From Streptomyces sp. TRM68367 (GTDB lineage: Bacteria; Actinomycetota; Actinomycetes; Streptomycetales; Streptomycetaceae): a DNA stretch of 64,000 nt. Shown one piece after another: positions 37,734-47,407 of this stretch; the first letter of the stretch is position 1; each line of letters opens with the position of its first letter. Where the stretch lies: NCBI RefSeq assembly GCF_014495685.1, contig NZ_JACTVI010000006.1:141451-205450 (forward strand). The letters run 5' to 3'. Under the pieces are notes generated by a model. The model was not told the origin of the DNA and did not search any database. It saw nothing but the letters and a program-made list of their open reading frames with translations. Position numbers and translations under genes: made by a program.

Positions 37734-38830
37734 AGAGCCACCTCCACCAGGACGTCGTGACGCACGCCTCCGACGGCCGCCTCCCCGAGGACTGCCCTGG
37801 CCTGGGCTGCGGCCGGTGCGTCCGAGCGGCCGTCCGCGGCCTCGCGGAGCGCCGCCTCACCCACGGGGCCGAGCCGCAGCAGCGCCCGCGCCGCCGTGCC
37901 CGCCACATGCGGGTCCGCGTCGCCGAGCAGCTCCGTCAGCGGGCCTGTCGCGGCGCCGGCCCCCAGACTGCCCAGGGCCCCGGCCGCCACGATGCGCAGG
38001 GCGCCCGGCTGACCGGTCCTGATGGCCGCCAGCAGCGGTTCCAGGCCGTCGGGCATGCCCAGCCTGCCCAGCGCGCGTGCCGCCCGGACCCGGACTTCGG
38101 TCGCCGGATCCTCGCGCAGCGCACGGACGACCTCGGTGGTGCGGGCAATCGCTCTGGTCACGCCGAGCACCTCGATGGCCACGGCCCTGACGAGAGGCGT
38201 CGGGTCCTGAAGGCCTGCCGCGACCCGGAGCTGCGCGGCAGGGCCGAGGGAGGCCAGCGCCGCGGTGACAACCTTGTACGGCACGGTACGCGGCCCGTGC
38301 AGGCTCCTCAGCAGATACGGTACGGCCATCGGATCACCCGTCCGTCCCAGCGCCCGTGTCGCGGCCAGCCGCACCTCCGGGTCACGGTCGTCGAGCAGAC
38401 GGCACAGTGACGGGGCCGCCGGGCGGTGGCGGAGCTGACCGAGTACCTGTGCGGCGCGCCCCCGCCGGGCCGCGCTGCGGCTGCGCAGCTCGGCGACGGC
38501 CTCCGCGGGGGACCCCCGTCGCTCGCACAGAAGGACCAGCGCCGCGCGCGCTCTTCCGGAGACCTTGACCAGCATCGCCGTGACGGTCGGCTCCAGCGCC
38601 GCCCAGGTCCGCCTGTCGATCTGCGCCAGGCGGTCCAGCAGCTCGCTCTGCCCGTCCTCCTCGGCGCACAGGAGTTCCAGCAGCAGGCCGCGTACGGGCG
38701 CCGCAACCCGCTCGCGTCTGCGCCTCTGGTATGTACGCACACAGCGGATCGAGGCGGTCAGCAGGCTCAGCGCCAGCACGACGGCCAGCAGGTACAGCAG
38801 CGCATCGGTGACGAAGCCGAGAGGGATCAC
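37730..38830 (-). CDS. Membrane-anchored HEAT-repeat protein
   Basis: 366 aa, GTG start at 38830 overlapping the upstream receiver stop. One N-terminal membrane helix (residues ~7-27, TDALLYLLAVVLALSLLTAS), then alpha-solenoid repeats of about 31 residues: 'LCRLLDDRDPEVRLAATRALGRTG', 'VRALREDPATEVRVRAARALGRLG', 'LTELLGDADPHVAGTAARALLRLG' and weaker copies. The form is a cytosolic scaffold tethered to the membrane, plausibly connecting the receiver proteins with the glycosyltransferase. No catalytic motif. Confidence 0.85.
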   Translation of the reverse strand: MIPLGFVTDALLYLLAVVLALSLLTASIRCVRTYQRRRRERVAAPVRGLLLELLCAEEDGQSELLDRLAQIDRRTWAALEPTVTAMLVKVSGRARAALVLLCERRGSPAEAVAELRSRSAARRGRAAQVLGQLRHRPAAPSLCRLLDDRDPEVRLAATRALGRTGDPMAVPYLLRSLHGPRTVPYKVVTAALASLGPAAQLRVAAGLQDPTPLVRAVAIEVLGVTRAIARTTEVVRALREDPATEVRVRAARALGRLGMPDGLEPLLAAIRTGQPGALRIVAAGALGSLGAGAATGPLTELLGDADPHVAGTAARALLRLGPVGEAALREAADGRSDAPAAAQARAVLGEAAVGGVRHDVLVEVAL

Positions 38831-39204
38831 CGCTCGACCCGGGTGAGCACTGCGTTGACCCGGCTGGACAGCTCGCGCGGGCTGAAGGGCTTGATGATGT
38901 AGTCGTCGGCGCCCGCCGCGAAGCCGAGTTCGACGTCTCCCTCCTGCGACCGGGCCGTGATCAGGATGACGGCGAGCGACGCGGTGTCGTGGGCCGCACG
39001 CAGTTCCCGGCAGACGTCCAGTCCCGACATTCCCGGCATCCGTATGTCGAGGAGTGCGAGATCCAGCGGCTGCCCCCGCGCCACGTGCAGCGCGGCCAGG
39101 CCGTCCTCCACAGCCGTGACCTGGTGACCGCTCTGACTCAGCTTGAACGCCACGAGGCCGCGAATGTCGGCGTCGTCGTCGGCTATCAGGACACGCGCCA
39201 TCAT
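38827..39204 (-). CDS. Stand-alone receiver-domain response regulator
   Basis: 125 aa, start ATG 39204 overlapping the previous stop (ATGA), with AGGAGG just upstream. A single CheY-like domain: acidic pocket ADDDAD, phosphoacceptor in LLDIRMPGMSG, LITARS and YIIKPFSP. There is no output domain, so output must be through protein contact, for example with the HEAT protein or glycosyltransferase of the same operon. A longer upstream frame is not coding. Confidence 0.92.
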   Translation of the reverse strand: MMARVLIADDDADIRGLVAFKLSQSGHQVTAVEDGLAALHVARGQPLDLALLDIRMPGMSGLDVCRELRAAHDTASLAVILITARSQEGDVELGFAAGADDYIIKPFSPRELSSRVNAVLTRVER

Positions 39205-39593
39205 TCCTCCTGCGAGACGGCGTTCCGGTAGGAGGCGAGGAGCCGTGCCACCGCCGCCTGCCGGAACGGTTTGGCCAGCAGTTCGTCCGTCGCCAGCTCC
39301 ACCAGTTCGTCCGAGTCGAGCACGGAGGAGACCACGAGGTGGCACCCCTTCGTCCGCTCGTCCGCCCGCAGCCTCCGGATGACTTCCCGCCCGTCGATCC
39401 CGGGCAGCAGCACATCGATGATCGCCATGTCCGGGGGGTCGGCGAACGCCCGGTCCAGGCCCTCCTCACCCGAGTCCGTCACCGTCACGCGGCAGTCCAG
39501 ACCCCTGAGATACCGCTCCAGCAGCGCGCTCACGTCCCGGTCGTCCTCGATGACCAGTACGTGAACGGGTACGTGCGGAGAGTCCATCGCCAT
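39201..39593 (-). CDS. Stand-alone receiver-domain response regulator, first gene of the operon
   Basis: 130 aa from ATG 39593 (an ATG two codons later is also possible). CheY-like: IEDDRD, phosphoacceptor in AIIDVLLPGIDG, VVSSV at the Thr/Ser position and LLAKPF with the conserved lysine. Divergent in sequence from the second receiver, so not a recent duplicate. No output domain. Promoter region upstream contains a 13-bp palindrome. Confidence 0.9.
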   Translation of the reverse strand: MAMDSPHVPVHVLVIEDDRDVSALLERYLRGLDCRVTVTDSGEEGLDRAFADPPDMAIIDVLLPGIDGREVIRRLRADERTKGCHLVVSSVLDSDELVELATDELLAKPFRQAAVARLLASYRNAVSQEE

Positions 39594-39608
39594 CCTGGAA
39601 AGTAGGGC

Positions 39609-39621
39609 CTTTGTGACAAAG
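39609..39621. promoter_or_regulatory. Palindrome upstream of the receiver-HEAT-GT operon
   Basis: CTTTGT-G-ACAAAG is a perfect 13-base dyad 16 bases upstream of the first start codon of the minus-strand operon; TACTTT on the minus strand overlaps it. Possible operator or -10 region. Confidence 0.35.
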
Positions 39622-39786
39622 TAGGATTCATGCGCACCATCCGCCACAGGAGGCTGCCCCCGCACAGCGTGGCGCACCGGCCTCCGGGCCGGCGAATCAC
39701 CATGTGAGGATCACCCAGGCGCCGTCGGTGCGCGGGTCGCGTCCGAGGTCACACGGGCGGGAGCCCAGGCGGGCGGGGCGAGCGGG

Positions 39787-40590
39787 TCAACAGGACTGTT
39801 CCTTGCGGGGCCGGCGCGGTGGCAGCCACCGCTCGGCGTAGTCCACCGCGTCCGCCACCGGGAACAGCCGTACGTCGGCCGCACCGACCTTCCCTCGTAC
39901 GACGACGGGACGGTCCCGTTCGAAGTCGCGGCCCAGTTCCTCGAACCCGTCCGAGCTGATCGACACCTCGGTCACTGTCTCCCAGCCTTCGGGTCCCGGA
40001 CGCCCCACCGCGACGAGCGGGGACGGTATCCGGTACTCGGCCAGGTGGAAGCTGGTGCAGGCGTCGTATCCGGCGCCCAGCAGGAGCACCCGGGCGCCGA
40101 GCCGCTCCAGCTTCGCCAGCGGGCTGTGCTCGCCGAGCCGGCAGTCGGGCGCGTGTTCCTCGGTCACCTCACGCGCGCGGGGACCGACGGCCGCGAACGA
40201 CGTCTGCGGATGGGTGCTGCGCAGGGCGCCGGGCCAGGTGCGCACGGTCTCCGGGATGACGCCGACCCCGCGTGTGGGAGTGAGCCGGGGGTCGTAGACG
40301 GGCATGGTGGCCCGGATCGTCTCCCACCACTCCTGGGGCACGGGCGGATACTGCCACCAGGCCGGGTCCGAGAGGTCGGCGGACTGGGCGGGAACCACGA
40401 GCGTGCCGTCCGGGCCGAGCGCGTCGAGCAGTCCTTGGACGACCGCGACGGGGCCGCCGCACACCCAGCCGAGGGAGCTGAGGGAGGAGTGTGCGAGGAG
40501 GGTCTCGCCGGGGCGGACGCCCAGCGTGCGCAGGTCTTCGGTCAGCGTGGCGCGGGTGACGAGTGGGCCGGTCGGAGGGGGTGTGGGCAT
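39787..40590 (-). CDS. AAC(3)-family aminoglycoside N-acetyltransferase-like protein
   Basis: 267 aa from ATG 40590; ATG 40632 and TTG 40644 are alternatives, and none has a clear ribosome site. Motifs of the antibiotic_NAT (PF02522) family: LLAHSSLSSLGWVCGG, GPDGTLVVPAQ, the conserved 'MPVYDPRLTPTRGVGVIPETVR' region, RSTHPQTSFAA, GARVLLLGAGYDACTSFHLAEYR. Members acetylate the 3-amino group of aminoglycosides with acetyl-CoA; chromosomal actinobacterial copies often have no proven resistance role. Divergent from sufR. Confidence 0.85.
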   Translation of the reverse strand: MPTPPPTGPLVTRATLTEDLRTLGVRPGETLLAHSSLSSLGWVCGGPVAVVQGLLDALGPDGTLVVPAQSADLSDPAWWQYPPVPQEWWETIRATMPVYDPRLTPTRGVGVIPETVRTWPGALRSTHPQTSFAAVGPRAREVTEEHAPDCRLGEHSPLAKLERLGARVLLLGAGYDACTSFHLAEYRIPSPLVAVGRPGPEGWETVTEVSISSDGFEELGRDFERDRPVVVRGKVGAADVRLFPVADAVDYAERWLPPRRPRKEQSC

Positions 40591-40665
40591 GGTTTGGGAG
40601 TGTTCCGGAGGATCCCTGGGCGTGCCACCCATTTGATCGGTCAAAGATCGTTCCCGCTGGTCAGA

Positions 40666-40679
40666 TTAGGTATGCCTAA
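40666..40679. promoter_or_regulatory. TTAGG-N4-CCTAA dyad between AAC(3) and sufR
   Basis: TTAGGTATGCCTAA is a 14-base inverted repeat in the divergent promoter region. Its arms equal the outer arms of actinobacterial iron boxes, but spacing is 4 rather than 9, so DmdR/IdeR binding is doubtful. Confidence 0.3.
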
Positions 40680-40738
40680 GTGACGCAGGGCACCACCCGG
40701 CGCCCCGGACGCGGCTTGCCCGTATCTGAGGAATTACG

Positions 40739-40752
40739 CAACAATGGCGTTG
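40739..40752. promoter_or_regulatory. SufR-type operator at the sufR start
   Basis: CAAC-N6-GTTG (CAACAATGGCGTTG) is the sequence pattern established for cyanobacterial SufR. It ends on the first base of the sufR GTG, so bound repressor would cover the start of the suf operon. Confidence 0.6.
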
Positions 40753-41504
40753 TGAAAAACGTCGGCGCGGCTCAGGAGACCCCCTCGGGGACCCCTCAGG
40801 AGGAACTCGCGACCGGGGAGCGGTCCACCCGCAACCGGGTCGCGCGGTCCATCCTGGACCACGGGCCGTCGACCGTCGCCGAACTCGCCGGGCGGCTGGG
40901 CCTCACCCAGGCCGCCGTCCGCCGGCACCTCGACGCGCTGGCCGCCGACGACGTCGTAGAGGCCCGTGAGCAGCGGGTGTACGGCACGCGCACGCGTGGC
41001 CGTCCCGCCAAGGTCTTCGCGCTCACCGACTGCGGCCGCGACGCCTTCGACCAGTCGTACGACACGCTCGCCGTGGACGCCCTGCGCTGGATCGCCGCGC
41101 GCGAGGGCGGGGATCAGGCGGTCGCCGCCTTCGCCCGCGCCCGGATCCGCGCCCACGCGAGCGCGTACCGCAAGGCGGTCGAGGCCGCCGCCCCCGAACA
41201 GCGCACAGAAGCACTGGCCAAGGCCCTGAGCACGGACGGGTACGCTGCCACGGCGCGCAGTGCGCCCCACCCGCAACAGGGGCAGCAGCTGTGCCAGCAC
41301 CACTGCCCGGTGGCCCACGTCGCGGAGCAGTTCCCGCAGCTGTGCGAGGCGGAGACGGAATTTTTCGCCGAGCTGCTCGGTACGCATGTGCAGCGGCTGG
41401 CGACGATCGCCCACGGCGACGGCGTCTGCACGACGTTCATCCCTCAGATTTCCAAGACCACTACCAAGGCATCTGCTAGCACGGCCGGGAGGAACCCCGC
41501 ATGA
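40752..41504 (+). CDS. sufR: Iron-sulfur cluster-sensing repressor SufR
   Basis: 250 aa from GTG 40752 (protein begins VKNVGAAQE); a GTG at 40680 is an alternative. Winged HTH of the DeoR/ArsR type with [27 protein letters not shown], then a basic wing [11 protein letters not shown]. The C-terminal part holds four cysteines, C181, C185, C198 and C226, in LCQHHC...QLC...GVC, suited to bind an Fe-S cluster. As first gene of suf it should repress the operon when cluster supply is adequate. Its stop overlaps the sufB ATG. Confidence 0.92.
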   Translation: MKNVGAAQETPSGTPQEELATGERSTRNRVARSILDHGPSTVAELAGRLGLTQAAVRRHLDALAADDVVEAREQRVYGTRTRGRPAKVFALTDCGRDAFDQSYDTLAVDALRWIAAREGGDQAVAAFARARIRAHASAYRKAVEAAAPEQRTEALAKALSTDGYAATARSAPHPQQGQQLCQHHCPVAHVAEQFPQLCEAETEFFAELLGTHVQRLATIAHGDGVCTTFIPQISKTTTKASASTAGRNPA

Positions 41505-42922
41505 CTCTCCCCACGGAGACTGCCCACCCTGAGCTTGAGGGGCTGGGCAAGTACGAATACGGCTGGGCCGACCGGGACGAGGCCGGTGCGTCCGCGCGTC
41601 GCGGCCTGGGCGAGGACGTCGTCCGGGACATCTCCGCGAAGAAGGACGAGCCGGAGTGGGTGACCAAGCTCCGCCTCAAGGGCCTGCGGCTGTTCGAGAA
41701 AAAGCCCATGCCCAACTGGGGCTCGGACCTGTCGGGCATCGACTTCGACAACATCAAGTACTTCGTGCGCTCCACGGAGAAGCAGGCGGAGTCCTGGGAG
41801 GACCTGCCCGAGGACATCAAGAACACCTACGACAAGCTGGGCATCCCCGAGGCCGAGAAGAAGCGCCTCGTCGCCGGTGTCGCGGCCCAGTACGAGTCGG
41901 AGGTCGTGTACCACCAGATCCGCGAGGACCTGGAGGAGCAGGGCGTCATCTTCCTGGACACCGACACGGCGCTGAAGGAGCACCCGGAGCTCTTCAAGGA
42001 GTACTTCGGGACCGTCATCCCGGCCGGTGACAACAAGTTCGCCGCGCTGAACACCGCCGTGTGGTCCGGCGGCTCGTTCATCTACGTGCCGAAGGGCGTG
42101 CACGTGGAGATCCCGCTCCAGGCCTACTTCCGGATCAACACCGAGAACATGGGCCAGTTCGAGCGGACCCTGATCATCGTCGACGAGGGTGCCTACGTGC
42201 ACTACGTCGAGGGCTGCACCGCCCCGATCTACAAGAGCGACTCGCTGCACAGCGCGGTCGTCGAGATCATCGTCAAGAAGAACGCCCGCTGCCGCTACAC
42301 GACCATCCAGAACTGGTCGAACAACGTCTACAACCTGGTCACCAAGCGCGCCGTGGCCTACGAGGGCGCGACCATGGAGTGGGTCGACGGCAACATCGGC
42401 TCCAAGGTGACGATGAAGTACCCGGCCGTCTACCTGATGGGCGAGCACGCCAAGGGCGAGACCCTGTCCATCGCCTTCGCGGGCGAGGGCCAGCACCAGG
42501 ACGCCGGCGCGAAGATGGTCCACATGGCGCCGAACACCTCGTCCAACATCGTGTCGAAGTCCGTGGCGCGCGGCGGCGGCCGTACGTCCTACCGCGGTCT
42601 GATCGAGATCGGCGAGGGCGCCCCGGGCGCGAAGTCGAACGTGCTGTGTGACGCTCTGCTGGTGGACACCATCTCGCGGTCCGACACCTACCCGTACGTC
42701 GACGTCCGCGAGGACGACGTCTCCATGGGCCACGAGGCGACCGTCTCCAAGGTCTCCGAGGACCAGCTCTTCTACCTGATGAGCCGCGGTCTGTCGGAGG
42801 ACGAGGCGATGGCGATGATCGTGCGCGGCTTCGTCGAGCCGATCGCCAAGGAGCTGCCGATGGAGTACGCGCTGGAGCTCAACCGGCTGATCGAGCTGCA
42901 GATGGAGGGCGCGGTCGGCTGA
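41501..42922 (+). CDS. sufB: Fe-S cluster assembly scaffold SufB
   Basis: 473 aa, ATG inside the sufR stop. Shows the SufB beta-helix core: [37 protein letters not shown] with the conserved cysteine, [30 protein letters not shown]. With SufC and SufD it forms the complex on which clusters are built. Streptomyces depend on Suf as their main or only Fe-S assembly pathway. Confidence 0.98.
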   Translation: MTLPTETAHPELEGLGKYEYGWADRDEAGASARRGLGEDVVRDISAKKDEPEWVTKLRLKGLRLFEKKPMPNWGSDLSGIDFDNIKYFVRSTEKQAESWEDLPEDIKNTYDKLGIPEAEKKRLVAGVAAQYESEVVYHQIREDLEEQGVIFLDTDTALKEHPELFKEYFGTVIPAGDNKFAALNTAVWSGGSFIYVPKGVHVEIPLQAYFRINTENMGQFERTLIIVDEGAYVHYVEGCTAPIYKSDSLHSAVVEIIVKKNARCRYTTIQNWSNNVYNLVTKRAVAYEGATMEWVDGNIGSKVTMKYPAVYLMGEHAKGETLSIAFAGEGQHQDAGAKMVHMAPNTSSNIVSKSVARGGGRTSYRGLIEIGEGAPGAKSNVLCDALLVDTISRSDTYPYVDVREDDVSMGHEATVSKVSEDQLFYLMSRGLSEDEAMAMIVRGFVEPIAKELPMEYALELNRLIELQMEGAVG

Positions 42923-42970
42923 CGCGTCAGCCCTCCGAGCAGCAGGCGGCCCGCCTTCCGGGGCGGGCCG
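42917..42970 (+). other. Two hairpins between sufB and sufD
   Basis: GGCTGACGCGTCAGCC (42917-42932) is a perfect palindrome over the sufB stop codon. CGGCCCGCC (42947-42955) pairs with GGCGGGCCG (42962-42970). They may attenuate transcription or stabilise the sufRB part of the message. Confidence 0.6.
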
Positions 42971-43009
42971 ATGGTCGCAACGTATAGGAAAGCGAGCACT
43001 ACGACAGCC

Positions 43010-44230
43010 ATGGCTGAGGCTCAGAACTCCCCCACCCTCGAATCCGCTCGGGCGGGGGGACCATCACCGGTGGGTTCCACCACCGCAGGCGCGGTCGCGG
43101 TCGCGGCCGAGTCGACCGTCGCCACACGCATGAGCGCGCCCCCGTCCTTCGACGTGGCGGACTTCCCGGTCCCGCACGGCCGCGAGGAGGAGTGGCGGTT
43201 CACGCCGCTGGAGCGGCTGCGCGGCCTGCACGACGGCACGGCCGTCGCGACCGGCGACGGCGTGAAGGTCGACGTGCAGGCCCCCGAGGGTGTCACCGTC
43301 GAGACCGTCGGCCGCGACGACGCGCGGCTCGGCAGGGCGGGCACCCCGGTGGACCGCGTCGCCGCCCAGGCCTACTCGGCGTTCGAGAAGGCCGGTGTGG
43401 TCACCGTCCCCAAGGAGACGGTGCTCGCCGAGCCGATCCGGATCGCCGTGCACGGCGAGGGCGGGGTCGCCTACGGCCACCAGGTCATCGAGCTGGGCGC
43501 CTTCGCCGAGGCAGTCGTCGTCATCGACCACACCGGTGACGCGGTGCTCGCCGCCAACGTCGACTACCTCCTGGGCGACGGCGCCAAGCTGACCGTCGTC
43601 TGCGTCCAGGACTGGGACGAGAAGGCTGTGCATGTGGCCCAGCACAACGCCCTCGTCGGCCGGGACGCGTCGTTCAAGTCGGTCGTGGTCACCTTCGGCG
43701 GCGACCTCGTACGGCTGCACCCGCGCGTGTCCTACGCGGGCCCCGGTGGCGAGGCCGAGCTCTTCGGCCTGTACTTCACCGACGCGGGCCAGCACCAGGA
43801 GCACCGCCTCCTGGTCGACCACAACACCCCGCACGGCAGGTCGAACGTCGCATACAAGGGCGCGCTCCAGGGCGACGACGCGCACGCGGTGTGGATCGGC
43901 GACGTGCTCATCGAGGCCAGGGCCGAGGGCACGGACACGTACGAGATGAACCGCAACCTCGTGCTGACCGACGGCGCCCGCGTCGACTCGGTGCCGAACC
44001 TGGAGATCGAGACCGGCGAGATCGTCGGTGCCGGCCACGCTTCGGCGACCGGCCGGTTCGACGACGAGCAGCTGTTCTACCTGATGGCCCGCGGCATCCC
44101 GGAGCACGAGGCCCGCCGTCTGGTGGTCCGCGGCTTCTTCGCCGAGCTGGTCCAGCAGATCGGCGTCCCGGACATCGAGGAGCGCCTGATCGCCAAGATC
44201 GAGGAGGAGCTGGAGGCGTCGGTCGGATGA
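43010..44230 (+). CDS. sufD: Fe-S cluster assembly protein SufD
   Basis: 406 aa from ATG 43010; an earlier ATG at 42971 adds 13 unconserved residues. A variable N terminus is followed by VPHGREEEWRFTPLERLRGL and the beta-helix with GPGGEAELFGLYFTDAGQHQEHRLLVDHNTPHG and the C-terminal DEQLFYLMARGIPEHEARRLVVRGFF. Partner of SufB and SufC. Its stop overlaps the Rieske gene by four bases. Confidence 0.97.
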   Translation: MAEAQNSPTLESARAGGPSPVGSTTAGAVAVAAESTVATRMSAPPSFDVADFPVPHGREEEWRFTPLERLRGLHDGTAVATGDGVKVDVQAPEGVTVETVGRDDARLGRAGTPVDRVAAQAYSAFEKAGVVTVPKETVLAEPIRIAVHGEGGVAYGHQVIELGAFAEAVVVIDHTGDAVLAANVDYLLGDGAKLTVVCVQDWDEKAVHVAQHNALVGRDASFKSVVVTFGGDLVRLHPRVSYAGPGGEAELFGLYFTDAGQHQEHRLLVDHNTPHGRSNVAYKGALQGDDAHAVWIGDVLIEARAEGTDTYEMNRNLVLTDGARVDSVPNLEIETGEIVGAGHASATGRFDDEQLFYLMARGIPEHEARRLVVRGFFAELVQQIGVPDIEERLIAKIEEELEASVG

Positions 44231-44547
44231 CCGCATACGTACGCGTCTGTGGGCTGAGCGAGCTGGAGGACGACACCCCCAAGCGGGTGGAACTCGACGG
44301 CACGTTCGTCTCCGTCGTGCAGACCGAGGGCGAGGTGTTCGCGATCTACGACATCTGCTCGCACGCGAACGTCTCGCTTTCGGAGGGCGAGGTGGACGAC
44401 TGCCACATCGAGTGCTGGCTGCACGGCTCGCGTTTCGACCTCCGTTCCGGCAAGCCCGACGCCCTTCCGGCGACGCGCCCCGTCCCCGTATACCCCGTAA
44501 AGATCGAAGGGGACGACGTGCTCGTCTCCCTCACCCAGGAGTCCTGA
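44227..44547 (+). CDS. Rieske-type [2Fe-2S] ferredoxin in the suf operon
   Basis: 106 aa, ATG overlapping the sufD stop. Rieske ligands C44/H46 in DICSHANVSL and C63/H66 in ECWLHGSRFDL are intact; the fold matches non-heme-iron dioxygenase ferredoxins (bifunctional 3-phenylpropionate/NirD group). Position between sufD and sufC is constant in actinobacteria, suggesting an electron-donor role in cluster assembly or reductive sulfur handling, though this is not proven. Confidence 0.93.
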   Translation: MTAYVRVCGLSELEDDTPKRVELDGTFVSVVQTEGEVFAIYDICSHANVSLSEGEVDDCHIECWLHGSRFDLRSGKPDALPATRPVPVYPVKIEGDDVLVSLTQES

Positions 44548-44554
44548 GGCACCC

Positions 44555-45315
<761 letters not shown>

Positions 45316-45319
<4 letters not shown>

Positions 45320-46572
45320 CACAGCTGCCGGGCCTCCTCGACACCGAGGCGATCCGCAAGGACTTCCCCATCCTGGACCGTCTGGTCCACGACGACCGGA
45401 AGCTCGTGTACCTGGACAACGCGGCGACCTCGCAGAAGCCGCGTCAGGTGCTGGACGCACTCAGCGAGTACTACGAGCGCTACAACGCCAACGTCCACCG
45501 CGGTGTGCATGTGCTCGCCGAGGAGGCCACGGCGCTGTATGAGGGCGCGCGCGACAACGTCGCCGAGTTCATCAACGCGCCCAGCCGCGACGAGGTGATC
45601 TTCACCAAGAACGCCTCGGAGTCGCTCAACCTCGTGGCGAACATGCTGGGCTGGGCCGACGATCCCTACCGCGTGGACGACGAGACCGAGATCGTCATCA
45701 CGGAGATGGAGCACCACTCCAACATCGTGCCGTGGCAGCTGCTGGCGCAGCGCACGGGCGCGAAGCTGAAGTGGTTCGGCCTGACCGATGACGGCCGCCT
45801 CGACCTGTCCAACATCGAGGAGATCATCACGGAGAAGACGAAGATCGTCTCCTTCGTGCTGGTGTCGAACATCCTGGGCACGGTCAACCCGGTCGAGGCG
45901 ATCGTGCGCCGCGCGCAGGAGGTAGGCGCGCTGGTCTGCATCGATGCCTCCCAGGCAGCCCCCCACATGCCAGTGGACGTGCAGGCCCTCCAGGCCGACT
46001 TCGTGGCCTTCACCGGCCACAAGATGTGCGGTCCGACCGGCATCGGTGTGCTCTGGGGCCGCCAGGAGCTGCTGGAGGACCTCCCCCCCTTCCTCGGCGG
46101 CGGCGAGATGATCGAGACGGTGTCGATGCACTCGTCGACGTACGCCCCGGCGCCCCACAAGTTCGAGGCGGGCACCCCCCCGATCGCCCAGGCGGTCGGT
46201 CTGGGCGCGGCGGTCGACTACCTCTCCTCGATCGGCATGGACAAGGTCCTGGCCCACGAGCACGCGCTCACCGAGTACGCGGTGAAGCGGCTGGGGGAGG
46301 TCCCCGATCTGCGCATCATCGGCCCGTCGACGGCCGAGGACCGTGGGGCGGCGATCTCCTTCACCCTCGGCGACATCCACCCGCACGACGTGGGCCAGGT
46401 CCTCGACGAACAGGGCATCGCGGTCCGGGTCGGCCACCACTGCGCGCGGCCGGTCTGCCTCCGCTACGGAATTCCTGCGACCACGCGAGCGTCGTTCTAT
46501 CTGTACTCCACGCCGGCCGAGATCGACGCCCTGGTCGACGGCCTGGAGCACGTACGGAACTTCTTCGGCTGA
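45316..46572 (+). CDS. sufS: Cysteine desulfurase SufS
   Basis: 418 aa, GTG start. PLP-binding lysine K236 in FTGHKMCGPTG, the conserved EHHSN, and the active-site cysteine C376 in RVGHHCARPVC (the short SufS-type loop). Releases sulfur from cysteine as a persulfide and passes it to SufU. Confidence 0.98.
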
Positions 46573-46587
46573 GGAGCTGGCTGGGTC

Positions 46588-47052
46588 GTGAAGCTTGATT
46601 CGATGTACCAGGAAGTCATCCTGGACCACTACAAGAACCCCCACGGGCGTGGTCTGCGGGATGGCGACGCCGAGGTGCACCACGTCAACCCCACGTGCGG
46701 CGACGAGATCACGCTCCGCGTGAAGTACGACGGCACGACGATCAGGGACGTCTCGTACGAGGGCCAGGGCTGCTCCATCAGCCAGGCGAGCGCCTCCGTA
46801 CTGAACGACCTCCTCGTCGGCAAGGATCTGTCCCAGGCGCAGAAGATCCAGGAGACCTTCCTGGAGCTGATGCAGTCCAAGGGCCGGATCGAGCCGGACG
46901 ACGCGATGGAGGACATCCTGGAGGACGCGGTCGCGTTCGCCGGAGTCTCCAAGTACCCGGCCCGGGTGAAGTGCGCCCTCCTGAGCTGGATGGCGTGGAA
47001 GGACGCGACGGCCCAGGTGCTGGGCGCCGACGCCGAAAGGAAGACGGCATGA
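46588..47052 (+). CDS. sufU: Zinc-dependent sulfurtransferase SufU
   Basis: 154 aa, GTG start. IscU-like fold with C37 in NPTCGDEI, C62 in GQGCSISQAS and C129 in RVKCALLSW. The insertion between the second and third cysteine typical of Gram-positive SufU is present. Accepts persulfide sulfur from SufS for SufBCD. Overlaps sufT by four bases. Confidence 0.97.
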   Translation: MKLDSMYQEVILDHYKNPHGRGLRDGDAEVHHVNPTCGDEITLRVKYDGTTIRDVSYEGQGCSISQASASVLNDLLVGKDLSQAQKIQETFLELMQSKGRIEPDDAMEDILEDAVAFAGVSKYPARVKCALLSWMAWKDATAQVLGADAERKTA

Positions 47053-47381
47053 GTGACACCGTGGAGATGAAGCCGGCCTCGGAGGAAGAGCTCCGCGAGG
47101 CCCTGATGGACGTCGTCGACCCCGAGTTGGGCATCGACGTCGTCAATCTCGGCCTCATCTATGGCATCCACGTCGACGAGTCCAACATCGCGACCGTCGA
47201 CATGACCCTGACGTCGGCGGCCTGCCCGCTGACGGACGTCATCGAGGACCAGGCCAAGTCCGCCACGGACGGCCTCGTCAACGAACTGCGCATCAACTGG
47301 GTCTGGATGCCCCCGTGGGGCCCCGACAAGATCACGGACGACGGCCGCGAGCAGCTCCGGGCGCTCGGGTTCAACGTTTGA
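47049..47381 (+). CDS. sufT: SufT-like MIP18/DUF59 metal-sulfur assembly factor
   Basis: 110 aa, ATG inside the sufU stop. DUF59 hallmarks VVDPELGIDVVNLGLIY and TLTSAACPLTDVI with the conserved cysteine. Members help mature Fe-S proteins. Last gene of the operon, followed by a strong terminator. Confidence 0.93.
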   Translation: MSDTVEMKPASEEELREALMDVVDPELGIDVVNLGLIYGIHVDESNIATVDMTLTSAACPLTDVIEDQAKSATDGLVNELRINWVWMPPWGPDKITDDGREQLRALGFNV

Positions 47382-47407
47382 GACACACCGGCTGAAGAAG
47401 CTGAAGA

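Noticed and set aside
34150..37908. Apparent 1252-aa fusion on the minus strand ending in the histidine kinase
   Set aside because: The first part is an out-of-frame Arg-rich shadow of the GT2 gene; the kinase starts at ATG 36249 with its own first membrane helix.
39787..40590. Part of an antibiotic-production or resistance cluster
   Set aside because: No aminoglycoside biosynthesis gene is in the window; chromosomal AAC(3)-like genes occur alone in many actinobacteria.
40666..40679. Canonical DmdR/IdeR iron box
   Set aside because: Arms match but spacing is 4 rather than 9 bases, so it is listed only as an unassigned dyad.
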